Below, one piece after another: positions 53,161-60,743 of a DNA stretch of 64,000 nt. How positions within the stretch are numbered: position 1 is the first letter of the stretch; each line of letters opens with the position of its first letter. The stretch spans positions 62,001-126,000 of the forward strand of contig NZ_UESZ01000001.1 of NCBI RefSeq assembly GCF_900108585.1, in the 5' to 3' direction. Origin of the DNA: Branchiibius hedensis. Its GTDB lineage: Bacteria; Actinomycetota; Actinomycetes; Actinomycetales; Dermatophilaceae. The notes beneath the pieces were generated by a model, which worked only from the letters and a program-made list of their open reading frames with translations, had not been told where the DNA came from and did no database searches. The translations under genes and the position numbers were made by a program.

Positions 53161-53387
53161 CGACACTTGATATCGCGGAGGACGTCCTCGTCGCTGCTAA
53201 GGAGCGTGCCAAAGCGCAAGGGCGCACGGCTGGCGAGGTGCTGTCCGAACTCGCCCGGCAGGGGCTGGCCGCCTCGGGCGACCCAGCGACGGCGCCCGGG
53301 TTCCTAGGCTTCCGGCCGTTGCCGAAGCGGGGTGCGCTCGTGACCAACGAACTGATCGACACGATCAAAGAGGAAATCGGCGAGTGA
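53154..53387 (+). CDS. vapB: VapB-type antitoxin (ribbon-helix-helix)
   Basis: A 77-residue antitoxin. Seen: MRTTLDIAEDVLVAAKERAK with an N-terminal ribbon followed by helices (GRTAGEVLSELARQGLAA), the RHH DNA-binding unit, and a C-terminal tail (GFRPLPKRGALVTNELID) that would block the toxin. It overlaps vapC by four bases (GTGA). Its start lies in the palindromic operator. Confidence 0.9.
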   Translation: MRTTLDIAEDVLVAAKERAKAQGRTAGEVLSELARQGLAASGDPATAPGFLGFRPLPKRGALVTNELIDTIKEEIGE

Positions 53388-53815
53388 GAGCGCTGCTCGA
53401 CCGGAACGTGCTGCTTGCCCTGTTCGACGAGGACCACGTCAATCACGTCCTCGCCCGGCAATGGCTGGTCAAGCATGCGGACAGCGGCTGGTCCTCGTGC
53501 GCCCTCACGGAGAACGGCTTCCTGCGCATCATCAGTCACCCCTCCTACCCCAACTCGGTCAGTACTCGTCAGGCGTTCGACCTGCTTGACGCTGCTCGCC
53601 GACCAGAGACCCACGAATTCTGGTCGGCTGAAGTGAGTGCGCTGGATGCCCTGGATCGCGAACGAGTCCATGGGCCAAAGCAACTGACCGACCTCTACCT
53701 CTTAGCGCTTGCCGTGTCTCGAGGAGGGCGCCTGGTCACCTTCGATCATCGGATTCCACTGAGCGCCGTGCGTGGCGCGACCGCCGACCACCTGGTGATG
53801 ATCGGAGCCGACTGA
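53384..53815 (+). CDS. vapC: VapC-type toxin, PIN-domain ribonuclease
   Basis: A 143-residue PIN domain that would cut tRNA or other RNA when free of antitoxin. Seen acidic residues: ALLDRNVLLALFDEDH (first Asp), ALTENGFLRI (Glu), QLTDLYLLALA (Asp) and VTFDHRIP (Asp). The usual LLDVNVL reads LLDRNVL here, leaving the metal Asp intact. GTG 53384 overlaps vapB. The pair sits between thpR and menA with no sign of wider transfer. Confidence 0.93.
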   Translation: MRALLDRNVLLALFDEDHVNHVLARQWLVKHADSGWSSCALTENGFLRIISHPSYPNSVSTRQAFDLLDAARRPETHEFWSAEVSALDALDRERVHGPKQLTDLYLLALAVSRGGRLVTFDHRIPLSAVRGATADHLVMIGAD

Positions 53816-53820
53816 CCTGG

Positions 53821-54693
53821 TCAGGCGAGGAAGAGGCCAAGACCCAGCAGCACGCCGTACGTGCCGGAGGTGATGCCGGTGCGGGCCAGGACCGGGATCA
53901 GATCACGGCCGACGGCGCCTTTGAGGGTGGTGACGACGGCAGGTACGGCGGGTGCCAGGCCGAGCAGGCCGAGCAGCGCCCACGGGTGGCGGACGGCGCA
54001 CACCAGCACGCAGATCGCGGCGACGATCAGTAACGCCACGTAGAAGATCCGCGAATTGCGGTCACCGATCCGCACGGACAACGTCCGTTTGCCCGAGTCG
54101 ATGTCGGAGGGGATGTCGCGCAGGTTGTTCGCCACGAGGATCGCGCAGGCGACCGCGCCGACGCCGACGGCTCCGGCCCAGGTGACCAGGTCGACGCGAC
54201 CGGCCTGGGTGTAGGTCGTGCCCAGCGTCGCAACGAGGCCGAAGAAGACGAAGACGAAGATCTCGCCCAGCCCGAGGTAGCCGTAGGGGTTCTTGCCACC
54301 GGTGTACTTCCAGGCGGCGACGATGCACGCGACCCCGACCAGCAGGAACCACCACGCGCCCGACAGGGCCACCAACGCGAGACCGGCGAGCGCAGCGGCG
54401 CCGAAGCAGGCGAAGGCGGCGAACTTCACGTTGGCGGGAGTCGCCAGCTTCTGCCCGACGAGGCGCACCGGTCCGACCCGCACCTCGTCGGTGCCGCGGA
54501 TGCCGTCAGAGTAGTCGTTGGCGTAGTTCGTGCCGATCTGCAAGAAGAGCGAAACAATCAGCGCCAGTAAGGCATTCGCCGCATTGAAACCACCGAGCAG
54601 GTGAGCGGAGCCAGAACCGACCGCGACCGGGGCGACGGCGACCGGCAGGGTGCGCGGGCGGGCGCCTTCGATCCATTCAGCGACGGTGGCCAT
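53821..54693 (-). CDS. menA: 1,4-dihydroxy-2-naphthoate polyprenyltransferase
   Basis: Attaches the isoprenoid tail in menaquinone synthesis. Membrane protein of 290 residues with eight or nine helices. Seen: prenyl-diphosphate sites NYANDYSDGIRGTDEVR (N-D-x3-D) and NLRDIPSDIDSGKRT (D-x3-D). ATG 54693 follows the menE stop by six bases, so menE-menA is one transcript on the minus strand. Confidence 0.96.
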   Translation of the reverse strand: MATVAEWIEGARPRTLPVAVAPVAVGSGSAHLLGGFNAANALLALIVSLFLQIGTNYANDYSDGIRGTDEVRVGPVRLVGQKLATPANVKFAAFACFGAAALAGLALVALSGAWWFLLVGVACIVAAWKYTGGKNPYGYLGLGEIFVFVFFGLVATLGTTYTQAGRVDLVTWAGAVGVGAVACAILVANNLRDIPSDIDSGKRTLSVRIGDRNSRIFYVALLIVAAICVLVCAVRHPWALLGLLGLAPAVPAVVTTLKGAVGRDLIPVLARTGITSGTYGVLLGLGLFLA

Positions 54694-54699
54694 GACTCC

Positions 54700-55851
54700 T
54701 CAGGGCTTCTCGGGTGCGGACGTCGGGACAGTCTCCCATCCCGGCAGGGCAGCGAGCGCAGCCCGGTCCGGCTTACCCGACCCGAGTGTCGGGAACGTGT
54801 CCACGCGCAAGAACCGGCGGGGCAGGGCATAGGGCGGTAGGTGTTCGCGCAGCAGGTTGCGCAGACCCGACCACTCCCAGTCTTTCGAGGTGCGAACCGC
54901 GACGCTGACCGCCTGTCCCCACTCGGGGTCCGGCAATCCGAGCGCGACCGCCTCGTAGACGTATTCGATCCGCTCGGTCGCCTCTTCGACGACCCGAGGG
55001 GCCACCTTCACGCCACCGGTGTTGATCAGGTCGTCGATGCGGCCGTCGACCCGCAGAACGCCACCGACGATCGATCCGAGGTCGCCGGTGCGGAAGGTAC
55101 GGGTGCCACCGTGGAACCGGAAGGCGGCCGCCGTCCGTTCCGGGTCGGCGAGGTAGCCGTGCGCCACCGTGGGACCGGTGATCTCGATCTGGTCGTCGGC
55201 GTCCAGGTTCAGCTCGGTGCCGGCCAATGGGATCCCGTCGTAGACCGCACCGCCCGCCGTCTCGCTCATCCCGTAGGTGCGGACGACTCTGACGCGCGCA
55301 TCGTGTGCCCGCTCGAGCAGCCGCGGACCGGCGGCGGCGCCACCGAGCAAAACGGCATCGAAGGACCGCAGCGCCGACTGTGCCGTCGCCAGCAACCGGC
55401 CCAACTGGGTCGGAACCAGTGCGGTGTAGCGGCGCTCGCCGGTGAGTTGCCTTGCGGCGTCGGCGAAGTCGTGCTGCACCCCGATCGGTGTGGTGCCGGC
55501 CCGCAGCGACCGGATGAGCACCTGCGTGCCGGCGATGTACTGCGCCGGCATCGGCAACAACCACTGGCCCGGTCCGCCGAGCCGGTCATGTGTGGCGTCG
55601 GCGCTGGCAATGAGTGCTTCCGCGGTGAGCATCGCGCGTTTGGGTATGCCGGTGGATCCCGAGGTGCCCACGGCGAGAGCGAGGTGGGCTGGGAGGTCGG
55701 ACTCGGCGTACGTCGGGAGGTCGGGTAGGTCGCCCGCGAAGGGGGCCAGCGCGGGTCCGGTGCCGTCCAGGGCCCGGCGCAACGCCTCGGCGTACGCCGC
55801 GTGCTCACCCGGTCGGACCTCGAACGGTTGCAGGGTGGGCACGGATGTCAC
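54700..55851 (-). CDS. menE: o-Succinylbenzoate-CoA ligase
   Basis: Activates o-succinylbenzoate with CoA and ATP for menaquinone. A 383-residue ANL enzyme, shorter than most (about 450-490) as in other actinobacterial MenE. Seen: LAVGTSGSTGIPKRAML (P-loop), VRTYGMSETAGGAVYDG, FRTGDLGSIVGGVLRVDGR then DDLINTGGVKV, and GSGKPDRAAL at the C-terminus with the catalytic Lys. Start GTG 55851; divergent from the SDR gene. Confidence 0.94.
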   Translation of the reverse strand: MTSVPTLQPFEVRPGEHAAYAEALRRALDGTGPALAPFAGDLPDLPTYAESDLPAHLALAVGTSGSTGIPKRAMLTAEALIASADATHDRLGGPGQWLLPMPAQYIAGTQVLIRSLRAGTTPIGVQHDFADAARQLTGERRYTALVPTQLGRLLATAQSALRSFDAVLLGGAAAGPRLLERAHDARVRVVRTYGMSETAGGAVYDGIPLAGTELNLDADDQIEITGPTVAHGYLADPERTAAAFRFHGGTRTFRTGDLGSIVGGVLRVDGRIDDLINTGGVKVAPRVVEEATERIEYVYEAVALGLPDPEWGQAVSVAVRTSKDWEWSGLRNLLREHLPPYALPRRFLRVDTFPTLGSGKPDRAALAALPGWETVPTSAPEKP

Positions 55852-55877
55852 TGTATGCCCGCCCTATCGTTGTCCCT

Positions 55878-56615
55878 GTGACAGCCCGGATTGCAGTGGT
55901 GACAGGCGCTTCCAGTGGGATCGGCCGCGCTTCGGCTCGCCGGTTGGCCGCCGAGGGGTTCGAGGTGATCTGCGCCGCACGGCGGACCGATCGGATCGAG
56001 GCGTTGGCCGAGGAGATCGGTGGCCGTGCGGTGACGTGTGACGTGACCTCGGCTGCGGATGTCGCAGCGCTCGCCGAGGCTGCCGGGGACCGGGTCGACG
56101 TGCTGGTCGCCAACGCAGGCGGCGCTCTGGGCACCGACCCGGTGGCGACGGCGAATCTGGACGACTGGCGGCGGATGTACGACACCAACGTGATCGGTGC
56201 CACGGCTACCATCCAGGCGCTGCTGCCGGCACTGATCAACGCCCACGGTGTCGTGATCACGATCGGGTCGACCGCGGGCCTCACGGCGTACGAAGGTGGC
56301 GGCGGCTACTGCGGCGTGAAGGCGGCGGTGCGCTCGATGATGCAGTCGCTGCGGCTGGAGCTCTTCGACCAGCCAGTGCGGATCTGCGAGATCGACCCCG
56401 GAATGGTGAAAAGCGATGAGTTCGCGCTCGTGCGTCTCGGCGGTGACAAGGAGGCGGCCGAGAAGGTCTATGCAGGGGTCGCTAATCCGTTGACGCAGGA
56501 CGACATCGCTGATGCGGTGGCGTGGATCGCGACGCGGGCGGAGTACGTCAACGTCGACCAGTTGGTTATCCGTCCGCGCGCCCAGGCGGCCAATCACAAG
56601 GTCTTCCGGCAGTAG
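55878..56615 (+). CDS. Short-chain dehydrogenase/reductase
   Basis: NADP-type oxidoreductase of 245 residues similar to the YdfG/serine dehydrogenase group. Seen: AVVTGASSGIGRASARRL, VLVANAGGALGTDP, GSTAGLTAYEGGGGYCGVKAA (Ser and Y-x3-K) and EIDPGMVKSDEF. GTG 55878 is seven bases after TATCGT (55865-55870), a leaderless arrangement. Its stop abuts that of the convergent ATPase with no space. Confidence 0.93.
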   Translation: MTARIAVVTGASSGIGRASARRLAAEGFEVICAARRTDRIEALAEEIGGRAVTCDVTSAADVAALAEAAGDRVDVLVANAGGALGTDPVATANLDDWRRMYDTNVIGATATIQALLPALINAHGVVITIGSTAGLTAYEGGGGYCGVKAAVRSMMQSLRLELFDQPVRICEIDPGMVKSDEFALVRLGGDKEAAEKVYAGVANPLTQDDIADAVAWIATRAEYVNVDQLVIRPRAQAANHKVFRQ

Positions 56616-57884
56616 TCAGCGGCTGAGGTCCTTCGGCGCATTGGCCTTGATGCGTGCGGTGATGCCGCGCTCGCGGGCTATTTGGGCGGCGAACGTCGTG
56701 GGCGCCGGTGGCTCCTCCTCGCCCAACCCGTAGTGGTGTCTGACGAACGCGGCAAAACCCGGGATCGTGAATTCCATCTGCCCGTAACCGGATTCGGCGA
56801 TGATTCCAGCCGCGATCAACTTCTGACGGGGCAGGCTCAGATCGTTGGAGGTCTTGCCCAACGTCTTGGCGATGTCGATGCGCCGGATAGGGCCGTCGCC
56901 GAACATCGCGAGCGAACCCACCAACTCGACCTCTTGCTGACCGGTGATCTTGGCCAGGCGGGCTTCGTAGAGCGCATCGAGGTCCTGGCGAGTGTCGGCG
57001 ATGGCCGCTGCCAGGTGTTCCCGAGTGATGCGTGCTCCTGGGTCAGGCCGGCCGGCGCGTCGCCAGGCGTAGTCGCCGAGTAGTTGCACGGTGTGCGGAT
57101 AGCCGGCGGCCTCATCGATCGCATCCGTGAGAGCAGCATCGTCCCAGATGACCCCGAGCTCACGCGCCGGTCCCGCTAGGGCAACGGCCACCGCGTCCTC
57201 TGATAGGCCGAGGAGGCGTTTGTAGGCGAACCGCTCGGAGTTGCTGACCGCTCGATTGATATGTCCCACGCTCTCGGGCAGACCCGCTCCGAAGAAGGCG
57301 ACCGGCAGGTCCTGCGCCTCCGACTGTAGGTGCTGCCAGGCGTAGGACAGGGTGCGAAGACCGGCGGGGTCGGCTGCCTGGATCTCATCGATCAGGAGCA
57401 CTACTGCCCGGCGCCCGGCGTCGCGGGCGGCCTCGACCGTCGCGCTGAGCAGGTCCTGCAGATCGCGGGCGGTGGGCTGCGGCACTGCAACTGCTCGGGT
57501 CGAGGCGGTGACACTCGCGATGCCTGGTACGCCGACCTGGACCGCCAGGCCGAACTGGTCAGTGAGTCGGGCAAGCCGCGATCTTGGCCCGACGGGTCGC
57601 AACACTCGCGCCGCCTCCGTGGCGAGCGCGGCGAACAAGCCAGGTGTCTCGCCGGCGGTAACCCACAACGCGGTCGCGCCTCTGGAATCAGCCATCCGCT
57701 GGATCTCGCGCAGCAACGAGGTCTTGCCCACGCCGCGCGGTGCGTAGTCGATCCGGATGCGCGGGACGAGACGCTGCAGTTGGGTGAGGTAGTCCAGGCG
57801 TTCCTCGATCTCGGCGAGTTGCCCCTGACGACCGGCGAGGTGGCGGGTGACCTCGCCGGGGCGATAAGGACTTGGCTGAACCAT
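56616..57884 (-). CDS. AAA+ ATPase with winged-helix C-terminus (ORC1/CDC6-like)
   Basis: A 422-residue ATP-binding protein of the AAA_16/archaeal-type ATPase group. Seen: Walker A YAPRGVGKTSLLREI (about residue 50), Walker B AVVLLIDEIQAADPAGL, a sensor region VAFFGAGLPESVG, then a C-terminal winged-helix region (IAKTLGKTSNDLSLPRQKLI). Role unknown; such proteins occur with mobile elements, toxin systems and as stand-alone regulators. ATG 57884 has a TAAAGT box seven bases upstream (57892-57897), and the promoter lies in a 43-bp AT-rich palindrome. Confidence 0.85.
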   Translation of the reverse strand: MVQPSPYRPGEVTRHLAGRQGQLAEIEERLDYLTQLQRLVPRIRIDYAPRGVGKTSLLREIQRMADSRGATALWVTAGETPGLFAALATEAARVLRPVGPRSRLARLTDQFGLAVQVGVPGIASVTASTRAVAVPQPTARDLQDLLSATVEAARDAGRRAVVLLIDEIQAADPAGLRTLSYAWQHLQSEAQDLPVAFFGAGLPESVGHINRAVSNSERFAYKRLLGLSEDAVAVALAGPARELGVIWDDAALTDAIDEAAGYPHTVQLLGDYAWRRAGRPDPGARITREHLAAAIADTRQDLDALYEARLAKITGQQEVELVGSLAMFGDGPIRRIDIAKTLGKTSNDLSLPRQKLIAAGIIAESGYGQMEFTIPGFAAFVRHHYGLGEEEPPAPTTFAAQIARERGITARIKANAPKDLSR

Positions 57885-57886
57885 GA

Positions 57887-57929
57887 ATATGACTTTATAT
57901 GACTCAGGCGGACTCATATGAAGTCATAT
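57887..57929. promoter_or_regulatory. 43-bp AT-rich imperfect palindrome upstream of the AAA+ ATPase gene
   Basis: ATATGACTTTATATGA-C-TC at the left mirrors GA-C-TCATATGAAGTCATAT at the right, with few mismatches, around AGGCG. The motif ATATGACT also repeats directly at 57887 and 57897. It covers the TAAAGT -10 box of the ATPase and starts two bases from its ATG; the phosphatase gene starts 40 bases away on the other side. It is the most AT-rich spot in the region. Confidence 0.75.
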
Positions 57930-57968
57930 CGACGCTGTGTGGATAACTGGATCGGGCATAGTTGGACC

Positions 57969-58733
57969 GTGCAGACCGCCCAGGTGCTCGAACTGCTCCA
58001 AGACGTCGCCGAACGCATTGTGCGACCCCGCTTCCGCAGCCTGTCCGATGAACAGGTGATGGAGAAGAACCCCGGGGACCTGGTGACGGTCGCCGACCGT
58101 GAGGCAGAGGTGGCGATCACGGAGGTCCTGCGATCGGCGTACCCCGATGCATTGATCGTCGGCGAGGAGGCGGTCGCCGCAGACCCGGCCATCCTGGGTC
58201 GCGCAGGCAGCGCGGGGCACTGGTTCACGGTCGACCCGATCGACGGCACCAAGAACTTCGTGCACGGATCGCCCGACCACGCGCTGATGGTGGCCGAGTT
58301 GGACGGCCCGACCGTGCTGCGCAGCTGGATCTGGCAGCCGGAGCATCAATTGGCGTACGTCGCGGAGCGGGGCGCCGGGGCATGGTGCGGTGAGCGTCGG
58401 CTGGCGATCGGTCCTGTGCGGCGGGAGCCGGATGGGCGCACCTCGTGGCGTCGCGAGGTCGGCCAGTCCCTCGGCGGCGACCTGCCGCCGCTGTCGCTGA
58501 CCTGGGCGTCCTGCGGCATCGACTATCCGAAACTCGTTGAGGCAGAGACGGATTACATCGTCTACGGCGGCACGATGCCGTGGGATCACGCGCCGGGATC
58601 GCTGCTGCTCGCGGAGGCGGGCGGAGTGACCGGTTACCCGGACCTCACGCTCTACAACCCGACGTCGTTGCGCAAGCCGCTCATCGCGGCCGGGTCGCAG
58701 GCCATCTTCGAACAGGTCGCCCCAAAGGTTTGA
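57969..58733 (+). CDS. Inositol monophosphatase family protein (HisN-like)
   Basis: A magnesium-dependent phosphatase of 254 residues; in actinobacteria members include histidinol-phosphate and inositol phosphatases. Seen: LIVGEEAVAA (Glu), WFTVDPIDGTKNFVHGSPDH (metal Asp pair) and TMPWDHAPGSLLLAEAGG (final Asp). GTG 57969 is six bases after CATAGT, and the conserved N-terminal helix starts there; an earlier in-frame ATG at 57918 would lie inside the palindrome. Confidence 0.9.
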   Translation: MQTAQVLELLQDVAERIVRPRFRSLSDEQVMEKNPGDLVTVADREAEVAITEVLRSAYPDALIVGEEAVAADPAILGRAGSAGHWFTVDPIDGTKNFVHGSPDHALMVAELDGPTVLRSWIWQPEHQLAYVAERGAGAWCGERRLAIGPVRREPDGRTSWRREVGQSLGGDLPPLSLTWASCGIDYPKLVEAETDYIVYGGTMPWDHAPGSLLLAEAGGVTGYPDLTLYNPTSLRKPLIAAGSQAIFEQVAPKV

Positions 58734-58753
58734 GGGTGCGGCACGATGGGCCG

Positions 58754-58852
58754 ATGGCAATTGGTGTCCGGTTGATCCGGTCCGACGTCCTCAGCGATGT
58801 CGCGCAGTACGCGCAAGTGCATCGAGACAATGACCGTCTCAACGCTCACTAG
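58754..58852 (+). pseudogene. Fragment resembling the N-terminus of a RidA-family protein
   Basis: A 32-residue frame, MAIGVRLIRSDVLSDVAQYA then QVHRDNDRLNAH. The first 20 residues resemble the start of actinobacterial RidA-type proteins (V-x-L-x-RS-x-x-LSDVA-x-YA), after which similarity stops at about the point where the normal protein continues for some 100 more residues. It lies between the phosphatase and the VOC gene and is probably a deletion remnant. Identification is from memory. Confidence 0.4.
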
Positions 58853-58861
58853 GGTGACTGC

Positions 58862-59221
58862 ATGAGCCTCCGCGTTGCCATGATCACCCTCGATTCCGCT
58901 GACCCGCTTCCGATCGCCAGGTGGTGGTCGGACCAGTTCGGCGGCCGGATCCTCGCGGAGAACGAAGGCTGGTTCGTCGTGGTGGAAATCGCCGAGACTC
59001 AGCCGCGATTGGCGTTCCAGCGGGTCGCGGATCCGACGCCGGGCAAGAACCGCATGCACCTGGACCTACACAGCGAGGACCCTGGGGCAGAGGTTTCACG
59101 GCTGACGACCGCCGGGGCCACCCTTGTGGCAGACCATGAGATCGGTGGCACCGCGTGGACCACGCTCGCCGACCCTGATGGCAACCAGTTCTGCGTCGCT
59201 GGTGCACCTGCCGGAGGCTGA
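58862..59221 (+). CDS. VOC (glyoxalase/bleomycin-resistance fold) family protein
   Basis: A 119-residue single-module VOC protein related to that at 18475-18834. Seen: MITLDSADPLPIARWWSDQF, RLAFQRVADPTPGKNRMHLD and TLADPDGNQFCVAG. Substrate unknown. ATG 58862 follows TAGGGT (58850-58855) by six bases, a leaderless layout; that box overlaps the end of the RidA-like fragment. Confidence 0.88.
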   Translation: MSLRVAMITLDSADPLPIARWWSDQFGGRILAENEGWFVVVEIAETQPRLAFQRVADPTPGKNRMHLDLHSEDPGAEVSRLTTAGATLVADHEIGGTAWTTLADPDGNQFCVAGAPAGG

Positions 59222-59229
59222 TGGCGGAC

Positions 59230-59751
59230 TCAGGCGCCGACGTCATGCAGGTGATGGACAAGGTCGTGGAAGTAGTAGCGACCCAGCGTCTCGACGGTGA
59301 AGATTGATCCGTTGCTCCGACGACCCGGCCGATCGAGTTGGTCCGGGGTGATCGTGTTGAGGCGAGAGGCGACAGCGCCTGCAGCAGTAGCTAATTCGAC
59401 GCTCACTACATCGGGGGACAGGGACGCATAGTCCCCTTCGATTGCGGCCGCATCCTGGTCCCAGTTGGCAAAGAGCGGATCATCCTGAGTCAGCAGTTGC
59501 TCGAACCGCTGGTCGAAGACGCGGTGCACGTCCCGCACGTGCGCGGCGTACTCAGTCGGTGACCAGACGTTGGGCGCGGGCCTCGTGCGCGCGTCCGGGC
59601 GCGCAAGCCGGTCCTGCCATCGCGGCGTCAACCACAGGATGTCCTCCCCAAGGGCGCCGAAATCGACCTGTGCAGGATCGAATCCACAGTCCGGACAGGG
59701 CCTTTCGAGCACCCAGGTCCAGTCCTTGGTGTCCGGTTCGATGGAGGTCAT
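59230..59751 (-). CDS. DinB-like four-helix metal-binding protein
   Basis: A 173-residue DinB/maleylpyruvate-isomerase-fold protein. Seen: histidines expected to hold a metal: EYAAHVRDVHRVFDQR and YYFHDLVHHLHDVGA at the C-terminus. An N-terminal CPDCGFDPAQV (C-x2-C) is typical of one actinobacterial subgroup. Function unknown; related proteins use mycothiol. Its ATG overlaps the menC stop (ATGA), so it is co-translated after menC. Confidence 0.85.
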   Translation of the reverse strand: MTSIEPDTKDWTWVLERPCPDCGFDPAQVDFGALGEDILWLTPRWQDRLARPDARTRPAPNVWSPTEYAAHVRDVHRVFDQRFEQLLTQDDPLFANWDQDAAAIEGDYASLSPDVVSVELATAAGAVASRLNTITPDQLDRPGRRSNGSIFTVETLGRYYFHDLVHHLHDVGA

Positions 59752-60719
59752 AGTTCAGCGTAGGCAGCAGCAAGTCGTTCCCGCCACCACGACTCCCGCT
59801 CGGGCGACGCAGGGACGAAGGAGAAACGGTCAGCCAAGGGTCGGCGTACGTCGATCGCACCGGCCCGCGGAACCAGCGGCTCGGACGTGACGTCCGTTGA
59901 GAGAAGCTCGACTGTTCCTAAGCCGCAGGCGAATTCAAGGGATGGCAGCGCGGCGGCCAGGGCCACTCCGGCCGCGATCCCGATCGAGGTGTCCAGTGCA
60001 GACGACACCACGGTCGGCAATGCGGCCTCCACCGCGATGTCCAGCGCGGCCTGCACGCCACCCAGCGGTGCGACCTTCACGACGGCGACGTCCGCTGCGT
60101 GCCGACGCGCAACCAACAGCGGATCAGTGGCCTTCCGGATCGACTCATCGGCCGCCACGCGCAGGTCAACTCCGTTGTTTACCAACGCAATTCGCAACGA
60201 CGCCAACTCATCGATCGTCGCGCACGGTTGCTCGGCGTACTCCAACTCGAACCCGGACAAGGCAGTGAGCGCCCACACGGCGTCATCGAGCGACCAGCCG
60301 CCGTTCGCGTCGACCCGGATGCGCCCCGACGGACCGAGGATGGATCGCACCTCGGCCACCCGGGCGACATCGTCCTCCAACGCTTGCCCACGTTCGGCGA
60401 CCTTGACCTTGGCGGTCGTGCACCCGTCGTACCGCGCCAGCACTCCCGCCACCTCGGCGGCGGACACAGCGGGCACGGTCGCGTTGACCGGGATGGAGTC
60501 GCGGACCGGAGCGGGCCACGAACCCCAGCTGGCCTCGATCGCGGCGGCGAGCCAGCGCGCGGACTCGGCCGCGTCGTACTCCAGGAAGGGGGCGAACTCG
60601 GCATCCCCGGACGGGCCGCGCAGGATCATCGCCTCCCGGTGGTCGACGCCACGGAAGCGCGTCCGCAGCGGAATCGACACCACGTGCGCGCTTTCCTGAA
60701 GCTCCTGGAGGCTCACCAC
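59748..60719 (-). CDS. menC: o-Succinylbenzoate synthase
   Basis: Enolase-superfamily dehydratase of menaquinone synthesis, 323 residues. Seen: CTTAKVKVAERG (K-x-K catalytic Lys), IRVDANGGWSL (Asp), ELEYAEQPC (Glu), VAADESIRK (Asp) and VAVVKVAPLGG (second Lys). Start GTG 60719 (next GTG at 60716) is seven bases after TAGGCT on the minus strand. Divergent from menB, followed by the DinB gene. Confidence 0.95.
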   Translation of the reverse strand: MVSLQELQESAHVVSIPLRTRFRGVDHREAMILRGPSGDAEFAPFLEYDAAESARWLAAAIEASWGSWPAPVRDSIPVNATVPAVSAAEVAGVLARYDGCTTAKVKVAERGQALEDDVARVAEVRSILGPSGRIRVDANGGWSLDDAVWALTALSGFELEYAEQPCATIDELASLRIALVNNGVDLRVAADESIRKATDPLLVARRHAADVAVVKVAPLGGVQAALDIAVEAALPTVVSSALDTSIGIAAGVALAAALPSLEFACGLGTVELLSTDVTSEPLVPRAGAIDVRRPLADRFSFVPASPERESWWRERLAAAYAEL

Positions 60720-60726
60720 GCAGCCA

Positions 60727-60736
60727 AGCCTAGGGT
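60727..60736. promoter_or_regulatory. Overlapping divergent -10 boxes of menC and menB
   Basis: AGCCTAGGGT carries TAGGCT on the minus strand (60732-60727) and TAGGGT on the plus strand (60731-60736), sharing two bases. Each lies exactly seven bases before a GTG start. The two polymerase sites cannot be used at once, which would tie menB and menC expression together. No -35 boxes are obvious. Confidence 0.6.
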
Positions 60737-60743
60737 TGGCCCT

